Part shown: positions 17,686 to 24,809 of the stretch, piece by piece
Position numbering within the stretch: position 1 is the first letter of the stretch
Layout: each line of letters opens with the position of its first letter
Assembly: GCA_963734275.1 (NCBI GenBank)
Contig: CAVTGO010000013.1
Span: forward strand, 62,001 to 126,000
Length of the DNA: 64,000 bases
From: CAVTGO01 sp963734275
GTDB taxonomy: Bacteria; Actinomycetota; UBA4738; HRBIN12
Direction: 5' to 3'
Translations under genes and position numbers: made by a program
Notes under the pieces: generated by a model
The model's input: only the letters and a program-made list of their open reading frames with translations
Databases searched by the model: none
What the model was told of the DNA's origin: nothing

Positions 17686-18780
17686 GTGGAAGCCGACGAA
17701 GAGCGCATCGCCCTGTTCCTCGACTACGAGAACCTGGCCATCGGGGCGCGCGACGCGCTCGGCGGCCTGACCTTCGACCTCAAGCCCGTGCTCGACGCGC
17801 TCGCCGAGCGCGGGCGGGTGATCGCCCGCAAGGCGTACGCGGACTGGTCCGCGTTCGACGAGGACCGCCGCATGCTCACGCGGTGGCAGGTCGAGCTCAT
17901 CGAGATCCCGCAGCGCATGGGGGCGTCGCGCAAGAACGCGGGCGACATCAAGATGGCCGTCGACGCGCTGGAGATGGCGTTCGAGCGCGAGTACATCAGC
18001 ACGTTCGTGATCTGCACGGGCGACAGCGACCTCACCCCGCTCGTCCACAAGCTCCGCGAGCTGAACAAGCGCGTGATCGGCGTGGGGATCAAGGACTCGA
18101 CCTCGGCGCTGCTCCCGCCCGCGTGCGACGAGTTCCTGTTCTACGACACGCTCGACGGGGTGGATGTCCCGGCCGGCGCGGGCCGGCGTCGCGGCGGCGG
18201 TTCTCGGGGCGGGCGGCCGCCGAAGAAGAAGAGCGCGGTGGCGGAGGCGCCGGCGGAGGTCGACGAGCCGGTCGCCGAGCGGACGCCGGGTGATCTCGAC
18301 GAGCTCGCCGTGCGCGTGGCCCAGACGGTCGCGGGCCTCCAGCGAACCTCGGGCGGCACCGTGCTGGCCTCGACGATCAAGCGCGCGCTCCTGCGGAAGG
18401 ACCCGACGTTCAGCGAGGCCGAGTACGGCTTCCGCGCGTTCGGCGAGCTGCTCCGCCACCTGGCCGACCGCAACGTGATCGAGCTAGCCGAGGGGTCGGC
18501 CAAGGGCGACCCCGAGGTCTCCCTGCCGGTCCACGGCGCCGAGACGGAAGCCTTCGAGCTGCTCCGCTCGGTGGTCGCCGACCTTCAGAAGAAGGGCCAG
18601 GTGCCGCACCTGTCGGGCCTGAAGAACAAGGTCCGGAAGGTGCAGCCGGGCTTCAGCGAGAAGACGTTCGGTTACGGCGGCTTCCTGCAGTTCGTGAAGG
18701 CCGCGGCCACCCAGGGCTTCATCGCGCTGGAGTGGGACCCCGAGGCCGAGGACTACGTGCTCGGGGTGCCGCCGGGCTGA
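17686..18780 (+). CDS. NYN-domain ribonuclease-like protein with two OST-HTH/LOTUS domains
   Basis: A 364-residue protein. An N-terminal NYN (PIN-like) domain has the acidic residues of a metal-dependent RNase: ALFLDYEN, AGDIKMAVDALEM and VICTGDSDLTPLV. A charged basic linker (RRRGGGSRGGRPPKKK) follows, then two LOTUS/OST-HTH modules, one around LDELAVRVAQTVAG to LLRHLADRNVIEL and one from EAFELLRSVVADLQKK to FGYGGFLQFVKAA. LOTUS domains bind RNA (G-quadruplex binding has been reported) and partner proteins, so RNA cleavage or RNA quality control is likely. GTG at 17686 is 9 bp after the hydrolase stop. Confidence 0.87.
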   Translation: MEADEERIALFLDYENLAIGARDALGGLTFDLKPVLDALAERGRVIARKAYADWSAFDEDRRMLTRWQVELIEIPQRMGASRKNAGDIKMAVDALEMAFEREYISTFVICTGDSDLTPLVHKLRELNKRVIGVGIKDSTSALLPPACDEFLFYDTLDGVDVPAGAGRRRGGGSRGGRPPKKKSAVAEAPAEVDEPVAERTPGDLDELAVRVAQTVAGLQRTSGGTVLASTIKRALLRKDPTFSEAEYGFRAFGELLRHLADRNVIELAEGSAKGDPEVSLPVHGAETEAFELLRSVVADLQKKGQVPHLSGLKNKVRKVQPGFSEKTFGYGGFLQFVKAAATQGFIALEWDPEAEDYVLGVPPG

Positions 18781-18820
18781 GCGTCTATACGGTGGCCGCG
18801 GCGGCGTTCATCCGGTGTGC

Positions 18821-18840
18821 CGATACCGAAATGCGTATCG
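18821..18840. repeat. Palindromic repeat, copy A
   Basis: CGATACC-GAAATG-CGTATCG, an imperfect palindrome between the convergent ends of the NYN gene and the XRE gene. It differs from copy C at a single base. The set is listed at 22589, 42396 and 43652. Confidence 0.6.
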
Positions 18841-18871
18841 ATGGCTCGCGGGAGATGGCCGGGGCGCGCGA

Positions 18872-19210
18872 TCAGGCGCTCACGAGCTCCCGTTTGGGGT
18901 GATCGGGGGGTCCGCTCTCGAACCCGAGCACCAGGCGAACGCCGAGGGCCTCGGCGATGCGCTGGAGCGTGCCGACGCTGGTCTTGTGCCGCCCGCTCTC
19001 GATGCGGGAGATGGCGGAGTGGCTGGTCCCCACGCGTTGAGCCAGCTCCTGCTGGGAGAGCCCGAGCGCGGCTCGATGCCTGATCACCAGGCGGGCGATC
19101 TCTTCGAACTGAGCGAGGCGACGCTGCTCGGCACGGTAGGCGGGGCTGCGCCCGGCTCTACGGCGCTGAGCCACGGCGCTGGCGGTCCCAGCTGCAGTCG
19201 GCCTCGACAT
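18872..19210 (-). CDS. XRE-family antitoxin (HigA-like)
   Basis: A 112-residue helix-turn-helix protein with ALGLSQQELAQRVGTSHSAI and SRIESGRHKTSVGTLQRIAEA. ATG at 19210 with AAGGAGGG upstream is preferred; a longer in-frame start has no support. It lies directly downstream of a RelE/HigB-type toxin on the same strand, the toxin-first order typical of HigBA. It should neutralise the toxin and repress its own promoter. A perfect palindrome sits in the gap between the genes. Confidence 0.85.
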   Translation of the reverse strand: MSRPTAAGTASAVAQRRRAGRSPAYRAEQRRLAQFEEIARLVIRHRAALGLSQQELAQRVGTSHSAISRIESGRHKTSVGTLQRIAEALGVRLVLGFESGPPDHPKRELVSA

Positions 19211-19233
19211 GGTCCCTCCTTTGGAAGGAGATA

Positions 19234-19253
19234 CCTTACCAGTTCTGGTAAGG
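19234..19253. promoter_or_regulatory. Perfect palindromic operator between toxin and antitoxin
   Basis: CCTTACCAG-TT-CTGGTAAGG has 9-bp arms with no mismatch and a 2-nt spacer. It lies 24 bp before the antitoxin ATG and after the toxin stop, so it is a likely binding site for the XRE protein at an antitoxin-proximal promoter. Confidence 0.6.
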
Positions 19254-19278
19254 CGTGCCGACGTCCGAGTGAGATGGG

Positions 19279-19671
19279 TCAAGGGGCATCGCGGCCCGCC
19301 GGGCGCGGTGGCCGGCGTCGCTGGGCGTCCATGCGTGCCTTGAAGTCCCGCCATCGGGCTTTCGCGAGCTCGATGTCTCCTCGAGCGATCTTTCCACTGT
19401 CCTTCCTGAAGATGTGAAGGAGCACGATGAGGTTTCTCGAGCGTCGATACAGCACCCGGTACAGCTCGCGCCCGAAATGACAGCGCAGCTCTCTGAGCTC
19501 GCCTTCGACCTGCGAGCTATGCGGGTAGGGGAGATGCGGGAGATCCTGCGTCAGCATGTTGAGTCGATCGATCTGGTTGTCCAAAGCGACCTGCCTCTTC
19601 ACGGCGAGCCCATCGATGAAGTCGTTGACCGGCTCAGAGCCGTCCGGCGCGCGATAGTAGACAGCCTGCAT
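19279..19671 (-). CDS. RelE/HigB-like toxin (phage Gp49-like family)
   Basis: A 130-residue protein starting MQAVYYRAPDGSEPVNDFID, with the RelE-fold core RELRCHFGRELYRVLYRR, LIVLLHIFRKDSGKIA and GDIELAKARWRDFKAR. These fit ribosome-dependent mRNA interferases of the HigB/Gp49 family. The XRE antitoxin follows after about 70 bp. Start ATG at 19671. Confidence 0.85.
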   Translation of the reverse strand: MQAVYYRAPDGSEPVNDFIDGLAVKRQVALDNQIDRLNMLTQDLPHLPYPHSSQVEGELRELRCHFGRELYRVLYRRSRNLIVLLHIFRKDSGKIARGDIELAKARWRDFKARMDAQRRRPPRPAGRDAP

Positions 19672-19726
19672 CGCCTCGCGAACGTATCGGTGGGCTCTGA
19701 CATCGGACGGACCGCGGGCGAGGAGC

Positions 19727-20863
19727 TCAGGGGCCGAACCAGCGCGCGCTCAGACTGGACGCCCACTCGGCTTTCTCGGAGGCGGTCTCTGCCGACGGCG
19801 CGCTGAACGTGCCGGTCGGGTGGCCGGGGGTCGAGAAGAAGTCCACGTCGACGCGCCCGACCTCGTGGCCGCCGAACTCGATGTAGCACGCGCCCGTGCC
19901 GTCGTAGCCGGGGGGCGCGCTCGCCGCGCGGATCCGCGCGATCAGGTGGTCGGCCACCACGCGGGCGGCACCCTCGGCGAACGTGCCGGCCTTGGGCGTG
20001 CCGACGCTGGTCACGTCGCCCACCGCGTACACGTCGGGGAACCGGGTGGCCAGGGTGCCCGGGTCGACCGGGATCCAGCCGTCCACCGTCATGCCGGAGT
20101 CCTCGACGACCGCCGGCACACGGTGCACCGGGACGCCCAGGAACAGGTCGTACGGAAGGCGCGTCCCGTCGTCGAGCACGGCCTCGCGCGCGGCCGGGTC
20201 CAGCGACGCGACCAGACGGTCGGGCACGAACCCGATGCCGCGCTCGGCGAACGTCGCGAGGATCGCCTCCGAGGTGGCGGGCGACGGGGGGATCGGCGTG
20301 CCGAACGGCATCACGACCTGGATCGCGACGTCGTCCCGGACGCCCCGCTCGCGAAGGTACTCGTCCAGCAAGAGCGCGGCCTCGCTGGGCGCCGGCGGGC
20401 ACTTGAACGGGGCTCCGCACACGCCGACGATCGCCGTTCCGGCCCGGAAGGAGGGGAGCACGTCGCGCACGGTCTCGGCTCCCGACTCCGAGTAGAACTC
20501 GTTTCCGTCCTCGGCCAGGCCCGGCGTGGCGGCCACGTCGTAGTCGGCCCCGAGGGCCACGACCAGGATGTCGGCCTCGTACGTCTCGAGGTCCGTCACG
20601 ACGCGCCGGGCGTCGGGGTCGATCGAGGTGATGGTCTCCTGGCGGAACCGGACGCGGGGCGTGGTGATGGCGTCGTAGCGGTGCCGGACCGCCTCCGGCG
20701 TCTGCTTACCGAACATCACGTCCAGCTTCGAGAAGCCGAACACGAAGGCGTCCGCGCGATCGATCAGGGTGACCTCGATCTGCTCGCCCAGTTCCTCGGA
20801 GAGGCGCGTGGAGAGTTCCAGGCCACCGAAGCCGGCTCCGAGGACGAGAACCGAAGTGGTCAT
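19727..20863 (-). CDS. FAD-dependent NAD(P)H/sulfide:quinone oxidoreductase-like protein
   Basis: A 378-residue two-dinucleotide-binding flavoprotein. The FAD motif is VLVLGAGFGGLELSTRLSEE, the second nucleotide region is AIVGVCGAPFKCPPAPSEAA with two cysteines like those of sulfide:quinone reductases, and the C-terminal FAD motif is FPDVYAVGDVTSVGTPKAG. Sulfide or another electron donor to quinone is likely; it could equally be a type II NADH dehydrogenase relative. ATG at 20863, transcribed away from the bactofilin-like gene. Confidence 0.85.
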   Translation of the reverse strand: MTTSVLVLGAGFGGLELSTRLSEELGEQIEVTLIDRADAFVFGFSKLDVMFGKQTPEAVRHRYDAITTPRVRFRQETITSIDPDARRVVTDLETYEADILVVALGADYDVAATPGLAEDGNEFYSESGAETVRDVLPSFRAGTAIVGVCGAPFKCPPAPSEAALLLDEYLRERGVRDDVAIQVVMPFGTPIPPSPATSEAILATFAERGIGFVPDRLVASLDPAAREAVLDDGTRLPYDLFLGVPVHRVPAVVEDSGMTVDGWIPVDPGTLATRFPDVYAVGDVTSVGTPKAGTFAEGAARVVADHLIARIRAASAPPGYDGTGACYIEFGGHEVGRVDVDFFSTPGHPTGTFSAPSAETASEKAEWASSLSARWFGP

Positions 20864-20944
20864 GGACCCAAGGATAGGCGTGTTCGCGTTGGGGGTTGCG
20901 TTCCGACTAGGGTTGCTTCGGAACGGACCTACAGGGGGATCCAG

Positions 20945-21880
20945 ATGAGCCGCTCGTTCCGACGCCCAGTCATCATCCTGCTGTCCGCCGCGGCGTTCGT
21001 CGGGGTGTTCGCCATGCTGGTGCCCGGAGCGCTCGCGCAGGACTCGGCCGGCGACGGGCCGAAGACCGACGACCTGGTCGTCCTGACGGGGAGCCTGTTC
21101 GTCCCCGAGGGTCAGATCGTGGAGACCGCCGTCATCTTCAACGGGGACGCCCTCATCGAGGGAACCGTCCTCGAGTCGCTCGTGGTGTTCAACGGCCGGG
21201 TCGAGGTCACGGGCTCGGTGGTCGAGGACGTGGTGTCGTTCAACGGCCGCGTCGTGATCCGCTCGGGCGCCATCATCGAAGGTGACGTCGTCAGCCGGCA
21301 GTCTCCGGTGATCGAGGACGGCGCCACCGTGCGCGGCGATGTGCAGGGTGTCGCGAGGCGCTTCGACTGGCCCGAGTGGGGGTTCGCCGGCAAGATCGCC
21401 TGGTGGATCGGCTACTCCGTGTCCACGTTGGTGCTCGGCCTGGTGCTGCTGAAGATGGCCCGGGGCATCGACGTCGCGACCGCCGCGGCGCTCGACCGGC
21501 GCCTTGGTGGCGTGTTCGGCTTCGGCGCGCTGACGTTCTTCCTGCTGCCGGTCGTCTGCGTGCTGCTGTTCGTCGCGGTGGTGACGATCCCGCTGGCCCT
21601 GTTCCTGCTCTTCGCGCTGGGGCTCGTGTACACGACCGGCTACGTCGTCGGCGCGATCGCGCTCGGCCGGATGGTCGTGAAGGAGCCGAGGTCCCGGTAC
21701 GTGGCGTTCCTCGCCGGGTGGGGGGCGCTGCGCCTCGTGGCGCTCGTGCCGTTCCTCGGCGGGGTCGCGTGGTTCGTGACGACGATCGTCGGGCTCGGTG
21801 CGCTGTGGGTGGCCGCCCGCTCGACGCCGCGGGCCGCTGTGCCGGTGAGCTCGCCGCCGCCCGCGCCGGCCACCGCCTGA
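20945..21880 (+). CDS. Membrane protein with extracytoplasmic bactofilin-like beta-helix
   Basis: A 311-residue protein. A signal peptide (RRPVIILLSAAAFVGVFA to PGALAQ) is followed by short repeats of the polymer-forming type, with phased hydrophobic residues in VIFNGDALIEGTV, VVFNGRVEVTGSV and VSFNGRVVIRSG. The C-terminal half has four or more membrane helices from WWIGYSVSTLVLGLVLL onward. It probably forms a membrane-anchored external beta-helix with a structural role. ATG at 20945 follows ACAGGGGGAT. No partner is evident. Confidence 0.8.
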   Translation: MSRSFRRPVIILLSAAAFVGVFAMLVPGALAQDSAGDGPKTDDLVVLTGSLFVPEGQIVETAVIFNGDALIEGTVLESLVVFNGRVEVTGSVVEDVVSFNGRVVIRSGAIIEGDVVSRQSPVIEDGATVRGDVQGVARRFDWPEWGFAGKIAWWIGYSVSTLVLGLVLLKMARGIDVATAAALDRRLGGVFGFGALTFFLLPVVCVLLFVAVVTIPLALFLLFALGLVYTTGYVVGAIALGRMVVKEPRSRYVAFLAGWGALRLVALVPFLGGVAWFVTTIVGLGALWVAARSTPRAAVPVSSPPPAPATA

Positions 21881-21930
21881 GGCAGATCGGCCGGCATCAC
21901 ATATCCTGGGACGGGAGGCCGATGAGCGGC

Positions 21931-22323
21931 TCAGACGCCGTGCAGCTCGAGGTGCGGGAGGACCGTTCGGATCCGCTCGAAGTCGTCGTCCCGTGTCCAG
22001 AGCTCGGCTTCGGCTCCGGCCGCGGCTACCGCGATCGCTATGTCGGTGAGTGGGACCGAGATCCCAGCGCGCCGGAGCTCACCAGCGATCTCGCCGATCG
22101 ACCGCCACCCGGGCTGGTCGATCTCGGCCCAGGGAAGGCTTCCGATCGCGAGCCAGAGCTGATCCTGCTGCCCCGGAGCGGTGCCGGCGAGCAGCTCCGC
22201 GATGACGGGCCCGCAGATCAAGACGGACTCGCGCTCCAGATGTGTATCGAGCTCGGCGACGAGGATGTCGTCTCGACCTCGCAGGTAGTCGACCCAGACC
22301 GACGTGTCGGGCAGCAACCTCAC
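21931..22323 (-). CDS. VapC-family PIN-domain toxin
   Basis: A 130-residue PIN ribonuclease with acidic sites in LLPDTSVWVDYL, GPVIAELLAG, LTDIAIAVAAA and LWTRDDDFERI. It starts at 22323, overlapping the antitoxin stop by four bases, the standard VapBC order. The predicted activity is RNA cleavage when freed from VapB. Confidence 0.9.
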   Translation of the reverse strand: MRLLPDTSVWVDYLRGRDDILVAELDTHLERESVLICGPVIAELLAGTAPGQQDQLWLAIGSLPWAEIDQPGWRSIGEIAGELRRAGISVPLTDIAIAVAAAGAEAELWTRDDDFERIRTVLPHLELHGV

Positions 22324-22523
22324 GTTCGGCGATCGACCCGCCGCAGGTCTGCCGAGACGTCCTCGATGTCGAGCGCCCCTCGCAGCGCCATCGTCCTGGC
22401 CGCGGCGTCTTTGGACAGGTAGCCGGCGATCGCTCGCTCCACGGCTTCGCGCTTCGAGACGCCGGGGTGTCTGGCGAGGAGTGCCTCGAGCAGGTGGTCG
22501 TCGATGTCCAAGGTCGTTCTCAT
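22320..22523 (-). CDS. VapB-family antitoxin (DUF2191 type)
   Basis: A 67-residue antitoxin, MRTTLDIDDHLLEALLARHP, with a ribbon-helix-helix-type N-terminus and SKREAVERAIAGYLSKD. The start ATG at 22523 is the natural one; a longer in-frame reading on this strand is not supported. It overlaps VapC. The palindrome at 22589 lies 66 bp upstream in the divergent gap. Confidence 0.88.
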   Translation of the reverse strand: MRTTLDIDDHLLEALLARHPGVSKREAVERAIAGYLSKDAAARTMALRGALDIEDVSADLRRVDRRT

Positions 22524-22588
22524 GGCATCACTATGGCATAGCAGGTCAGGGCCGGTCCACAAGCCGTCGGGTCCTCTCTGCGGCGGGC

Positions 22589-22610
22589 CCGATACCAGGA
22601 TGGGTATCGG
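22589..22610. repeat. Palindromic repeat, copy B
   Basis: CCGATACC-AGGATG-GGTATCGG, with perfect 8-bp arms. It lies between divergent VapB and the membrane protein at 22698, and is related to copies at 18821, 42396 and 43652. Confidence 0.65.
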
Positions 22611-22697
22611 CGGTTCGCGGGAGATCGCGGTCCGCGGCCGAGCGGGTCCCGCGGACTCGATAGGGTTACGTCGGCGGATCGCGAGGGGGAACGACCC

Positions 22698-23165
22698 GTG
22701 TACGAGTGGCTGGTCCTGGTCCACATCATCGGGGTCTTGGGGTTCGTGTTCTCGCACGGCGTGAGCGCGGCGATGGCCCTTCGGCTGCGTCACGAGCGCA
22801 ACCCGGACCGGATCCGCGTGATGCTGCAGATCTCGAGCTCCTCGCTCGCCGTGTTCTACATCTCGATCCTGCTGCTGCTGGGGGGCGGGGTCTGGGCCGG
22901 GTTCAACGGCCACTGGTGGGGCCAGGGGTGGATCTGGGTCGCGCTCGGCGTGTTCGTCGCGAACATGGTCTTCATGTACGTGGTCCCCGTGCCCTACTAC
23001 AAGAAGATCCGAGAGGTCATGACGATCGAGGAGTCCGGCGGCTCGGCGGTCGGGCCCGAGCAACTCGAGGCGATGCTCCGCTCGAACCTCCCGATCGTGG
23101 TCACGGTCGTCGGCCTCGCGTCGATCGCGTTCATCGCCTACCTGATGGTCATCAAGCCTTTCTGA
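22698..23165 (+). CDS. Small integral membrane protein (DUF2269-like)
   Basis: A 155-residue protein with four hydrophobic segments: WLVLVHIIGVLGFVFSHGVS, LAVFYISILLLLGGGVWAG, WIWVALGVFVANMVFMYVV and VVTVVGLASIAFIAYLMV. The His in the first helix and the Trp-rich second loop resemble DUF2269/CopD-like proteins, but no cofactor site is proven. GTG at 22698 has GAGGGGG upstream. It is 10 bp before the USP-Rieske gene and probably co-transcribed, so it could be its membrane partner. Confidence 0.75.
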   Translation: MYEWLVLVHIIGVLGFVFSHGVSAAMALRLRHERNPDRIRVMLQISSSSLAVFYISILLLLGGGVWAGFNGHWWGQGWIWVALGVFVANMVFMYVVPVPYYKKIREVMTIEESGGSAVGPEQLEAMLRSNLPIVVTVVGLASIAFIAYLMVIKPF

Positions 23166-23175
23166 GGGGGACGGC

Positions 23176-24212
23176 ATGTACGAGACCATCGCGGTCGGGA
23201 CCGACGGCTCGGAGACCGCGGCGATCGCCGAGGGCGTCGCGCTCGAGCTGGCCGGGACCTCGGGAGGGCGGGTGCTGTTGGTCTCGGCGTACGCGGACGA
23301 GGCCGGCAAGGCAGCGGTCGGCCGAAGCGGTCGAGGCGGCTCGAGCGCGCGCCGAGGCAGCCGGCGTGCCCGCCGACACCGAGCTGATCGAGGCGGCGCC
23401 GGCAGACGGGATCGTGGAGCTCGCCGACCGCGGGGATGCCGACCTCCTCGTCATCGGCGACGTCGGGATGGGAGGCCATCGGACGTTACGGCTGGGCGGC
23501 GTGCCCGACCGCGTGTCGCACTGCCATGCCCTGCGACCTGCTGATCGTTCGGACGTCGAAGACGGACCGCGCGAAGCCGCCCGGCGAGTACGCGCGCGTG
23601 CTGATCGCGACGGACGGCTCGCCGACGGCCGACCGCGCAGCGCGCGTCGGGGCAGAGTTCGCGAAGCTGATGGGCGCGGAGATCACGCTCGTCCACGTCG
23701 GCGACGAGCCGGTGGGGGAGATCGTCCTTCGCGACGCGGCCGAACGCCTCGGCGACCGTGACCTGCCGATCCGGGTCCTGAAGGGCGATGCGGGCGACAA
23801 GATCGGCGAGCTCGCGGGCTCGGAGGGCTACGACCTGGTCGTCGTGGGCAACAAGGGGATGAGCGGAGGCCTTCGGTTCCTCGCCGGGGTCGTTCCGGAC
23901 AAGGTCTCGCACCAGGCGCCATGCGACGTGTTGATCGTCAACACCGTCGGCCGCTCGCCCGGGGACCTCGAGCTCGGGGAAGGTGCGATCGTCGAGGTCG
24001 ACGGGAAGAAGGTGGCCGCCTACCGCGACGAGCAGGGCGAGCTCGTCCTGCTGTCACCGAAATGCAAGCACCTCGGGTGCACCGTGGGGTGGAACCACCG
24101 GGCGAAGACGTGGGACTGCCCGTGCCACGGGAGCCGGTACGAGAGCCACGGCGAGGTCAAGAACGGTCCCACACGTCACCCGCTCGACCCGATCGGCAGC
24201 GAGCGGCGTTAG
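23176..24212 (+). CDS. Universal stress protein tandem fused to a Rieske [2Fe-2S] domain, two frame breaks
   Basis: Once repaired, one protein of about 344 residues holds three domains. USP 1 (IAVGTDGSETAAIAEG to DLLVIGDVGMGGHRTL) and USP 2 (VLIATDGSPTADRAARV to DLVVVGNKGMSGGLRF) both show the ATP-binding G-x2-G-x-like loops. The C-terminus is a Rieske domain with CKHLGCTVGWN and WDCPCHGSRY, plus the NGPTRHPLDP tail. Single extra bases lie near 23320 and at 23522, and the total is 3n+2. The Rieske part resembles that of FAD-Rieske oxidoreductases. A redox-sensing stress protein is plausible. The fusion itself is read across the second break, which lies within USP 1, so the USP2-Rieske junction is in one clean frame. 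Confidence 0.75.
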
Positions 24213-24240
24213 CTTCGTCCCGAAGCCAGCATCGGCGCTC

Positions 24241-24672
24241 TCAGGGCTCCAGGATGCGAACCTGGAGCCCCGGTAGTTCCTCGAACCCCCGGGCGTCGCC
24301 GGTCAGCAGTGTCCGTTCGGAGCTGATCGAGGTGGCGGCGATGATGAGATCGTGGGCGCCGCGCGGGCGACCAGATCGACGAACCTCTGCCAAGAGGTGG
24401 CTGTGGGCGCGAGCCGTCGCCAAGGTGTAGTCCTCGACCGTGAACGTCGCGAGGACGTCTTCCACGAACGCCTCCCGTCGCCCGCGGTGCCGAGCCTGGC
24501 AAGTTCGACCCCCACGAGCAGTTGACAGCCGGTTCGACACGCTCCAAATCGTCGATGGACGCGATGCGTTCAGACCTGACGCAGGTCGCGCTCGCCGTCG
24601 GGATTCGTCCTCGAGCGCGGAGCGACTGATCCGGGCCCGAAATCCCTCGACCGCGTCCGATGAGCCGGCCAT
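24241..24672 (-). pseudogene. Decayed PIN-domain (VapC-like) toxin gene
   Basis: The C-terminal half is clean: REAFVEDVLATFTVEDYTLA, GRPRGAHDLIIAATSISS and LLTGDARGFEELPGLQV, matching PIN toxins. Upstream, other frames carry LLVGVELARLGTAG and ASIDDLERVEPA, so at least two shifts separate the pieces, and no convincing N-terminal Asp motif or start is present. No antitoxin is seen beside it. It may be true decay or an error-rich stretch. Confidence 0.65.
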
Positions 24673-24809
24673 CGGCGGGTGGGCCTACAGCAACGAGCGG
24701 AGACGCGCGGTCCGCTGGCCACGCGGAGGCCGGTTTGCCCCCGTTGCTCGATTGTGCTTCCCTCCTCTCAGTCGATGACCGCTGGTGCCCGCCGAGAGAG
24801 GGAGACGAC

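Noticed and set aside
15721..18459. A 912-codon open frame on the minus strand opposite AllH, the hydrolase and the NYN gene
   Set aside because: It is antisense to three genes with clear domains, and its composition (Arg, Gly, Pro rich) is what GC-rich codon bias gives on the opposite strand.
18784..18796. TATACGGTGGCC after the NYN gene, as a GntR operator
   Set aside because: It lacks the GTGCAC core and sits between convergent gene ends, far from the catabolic genes.
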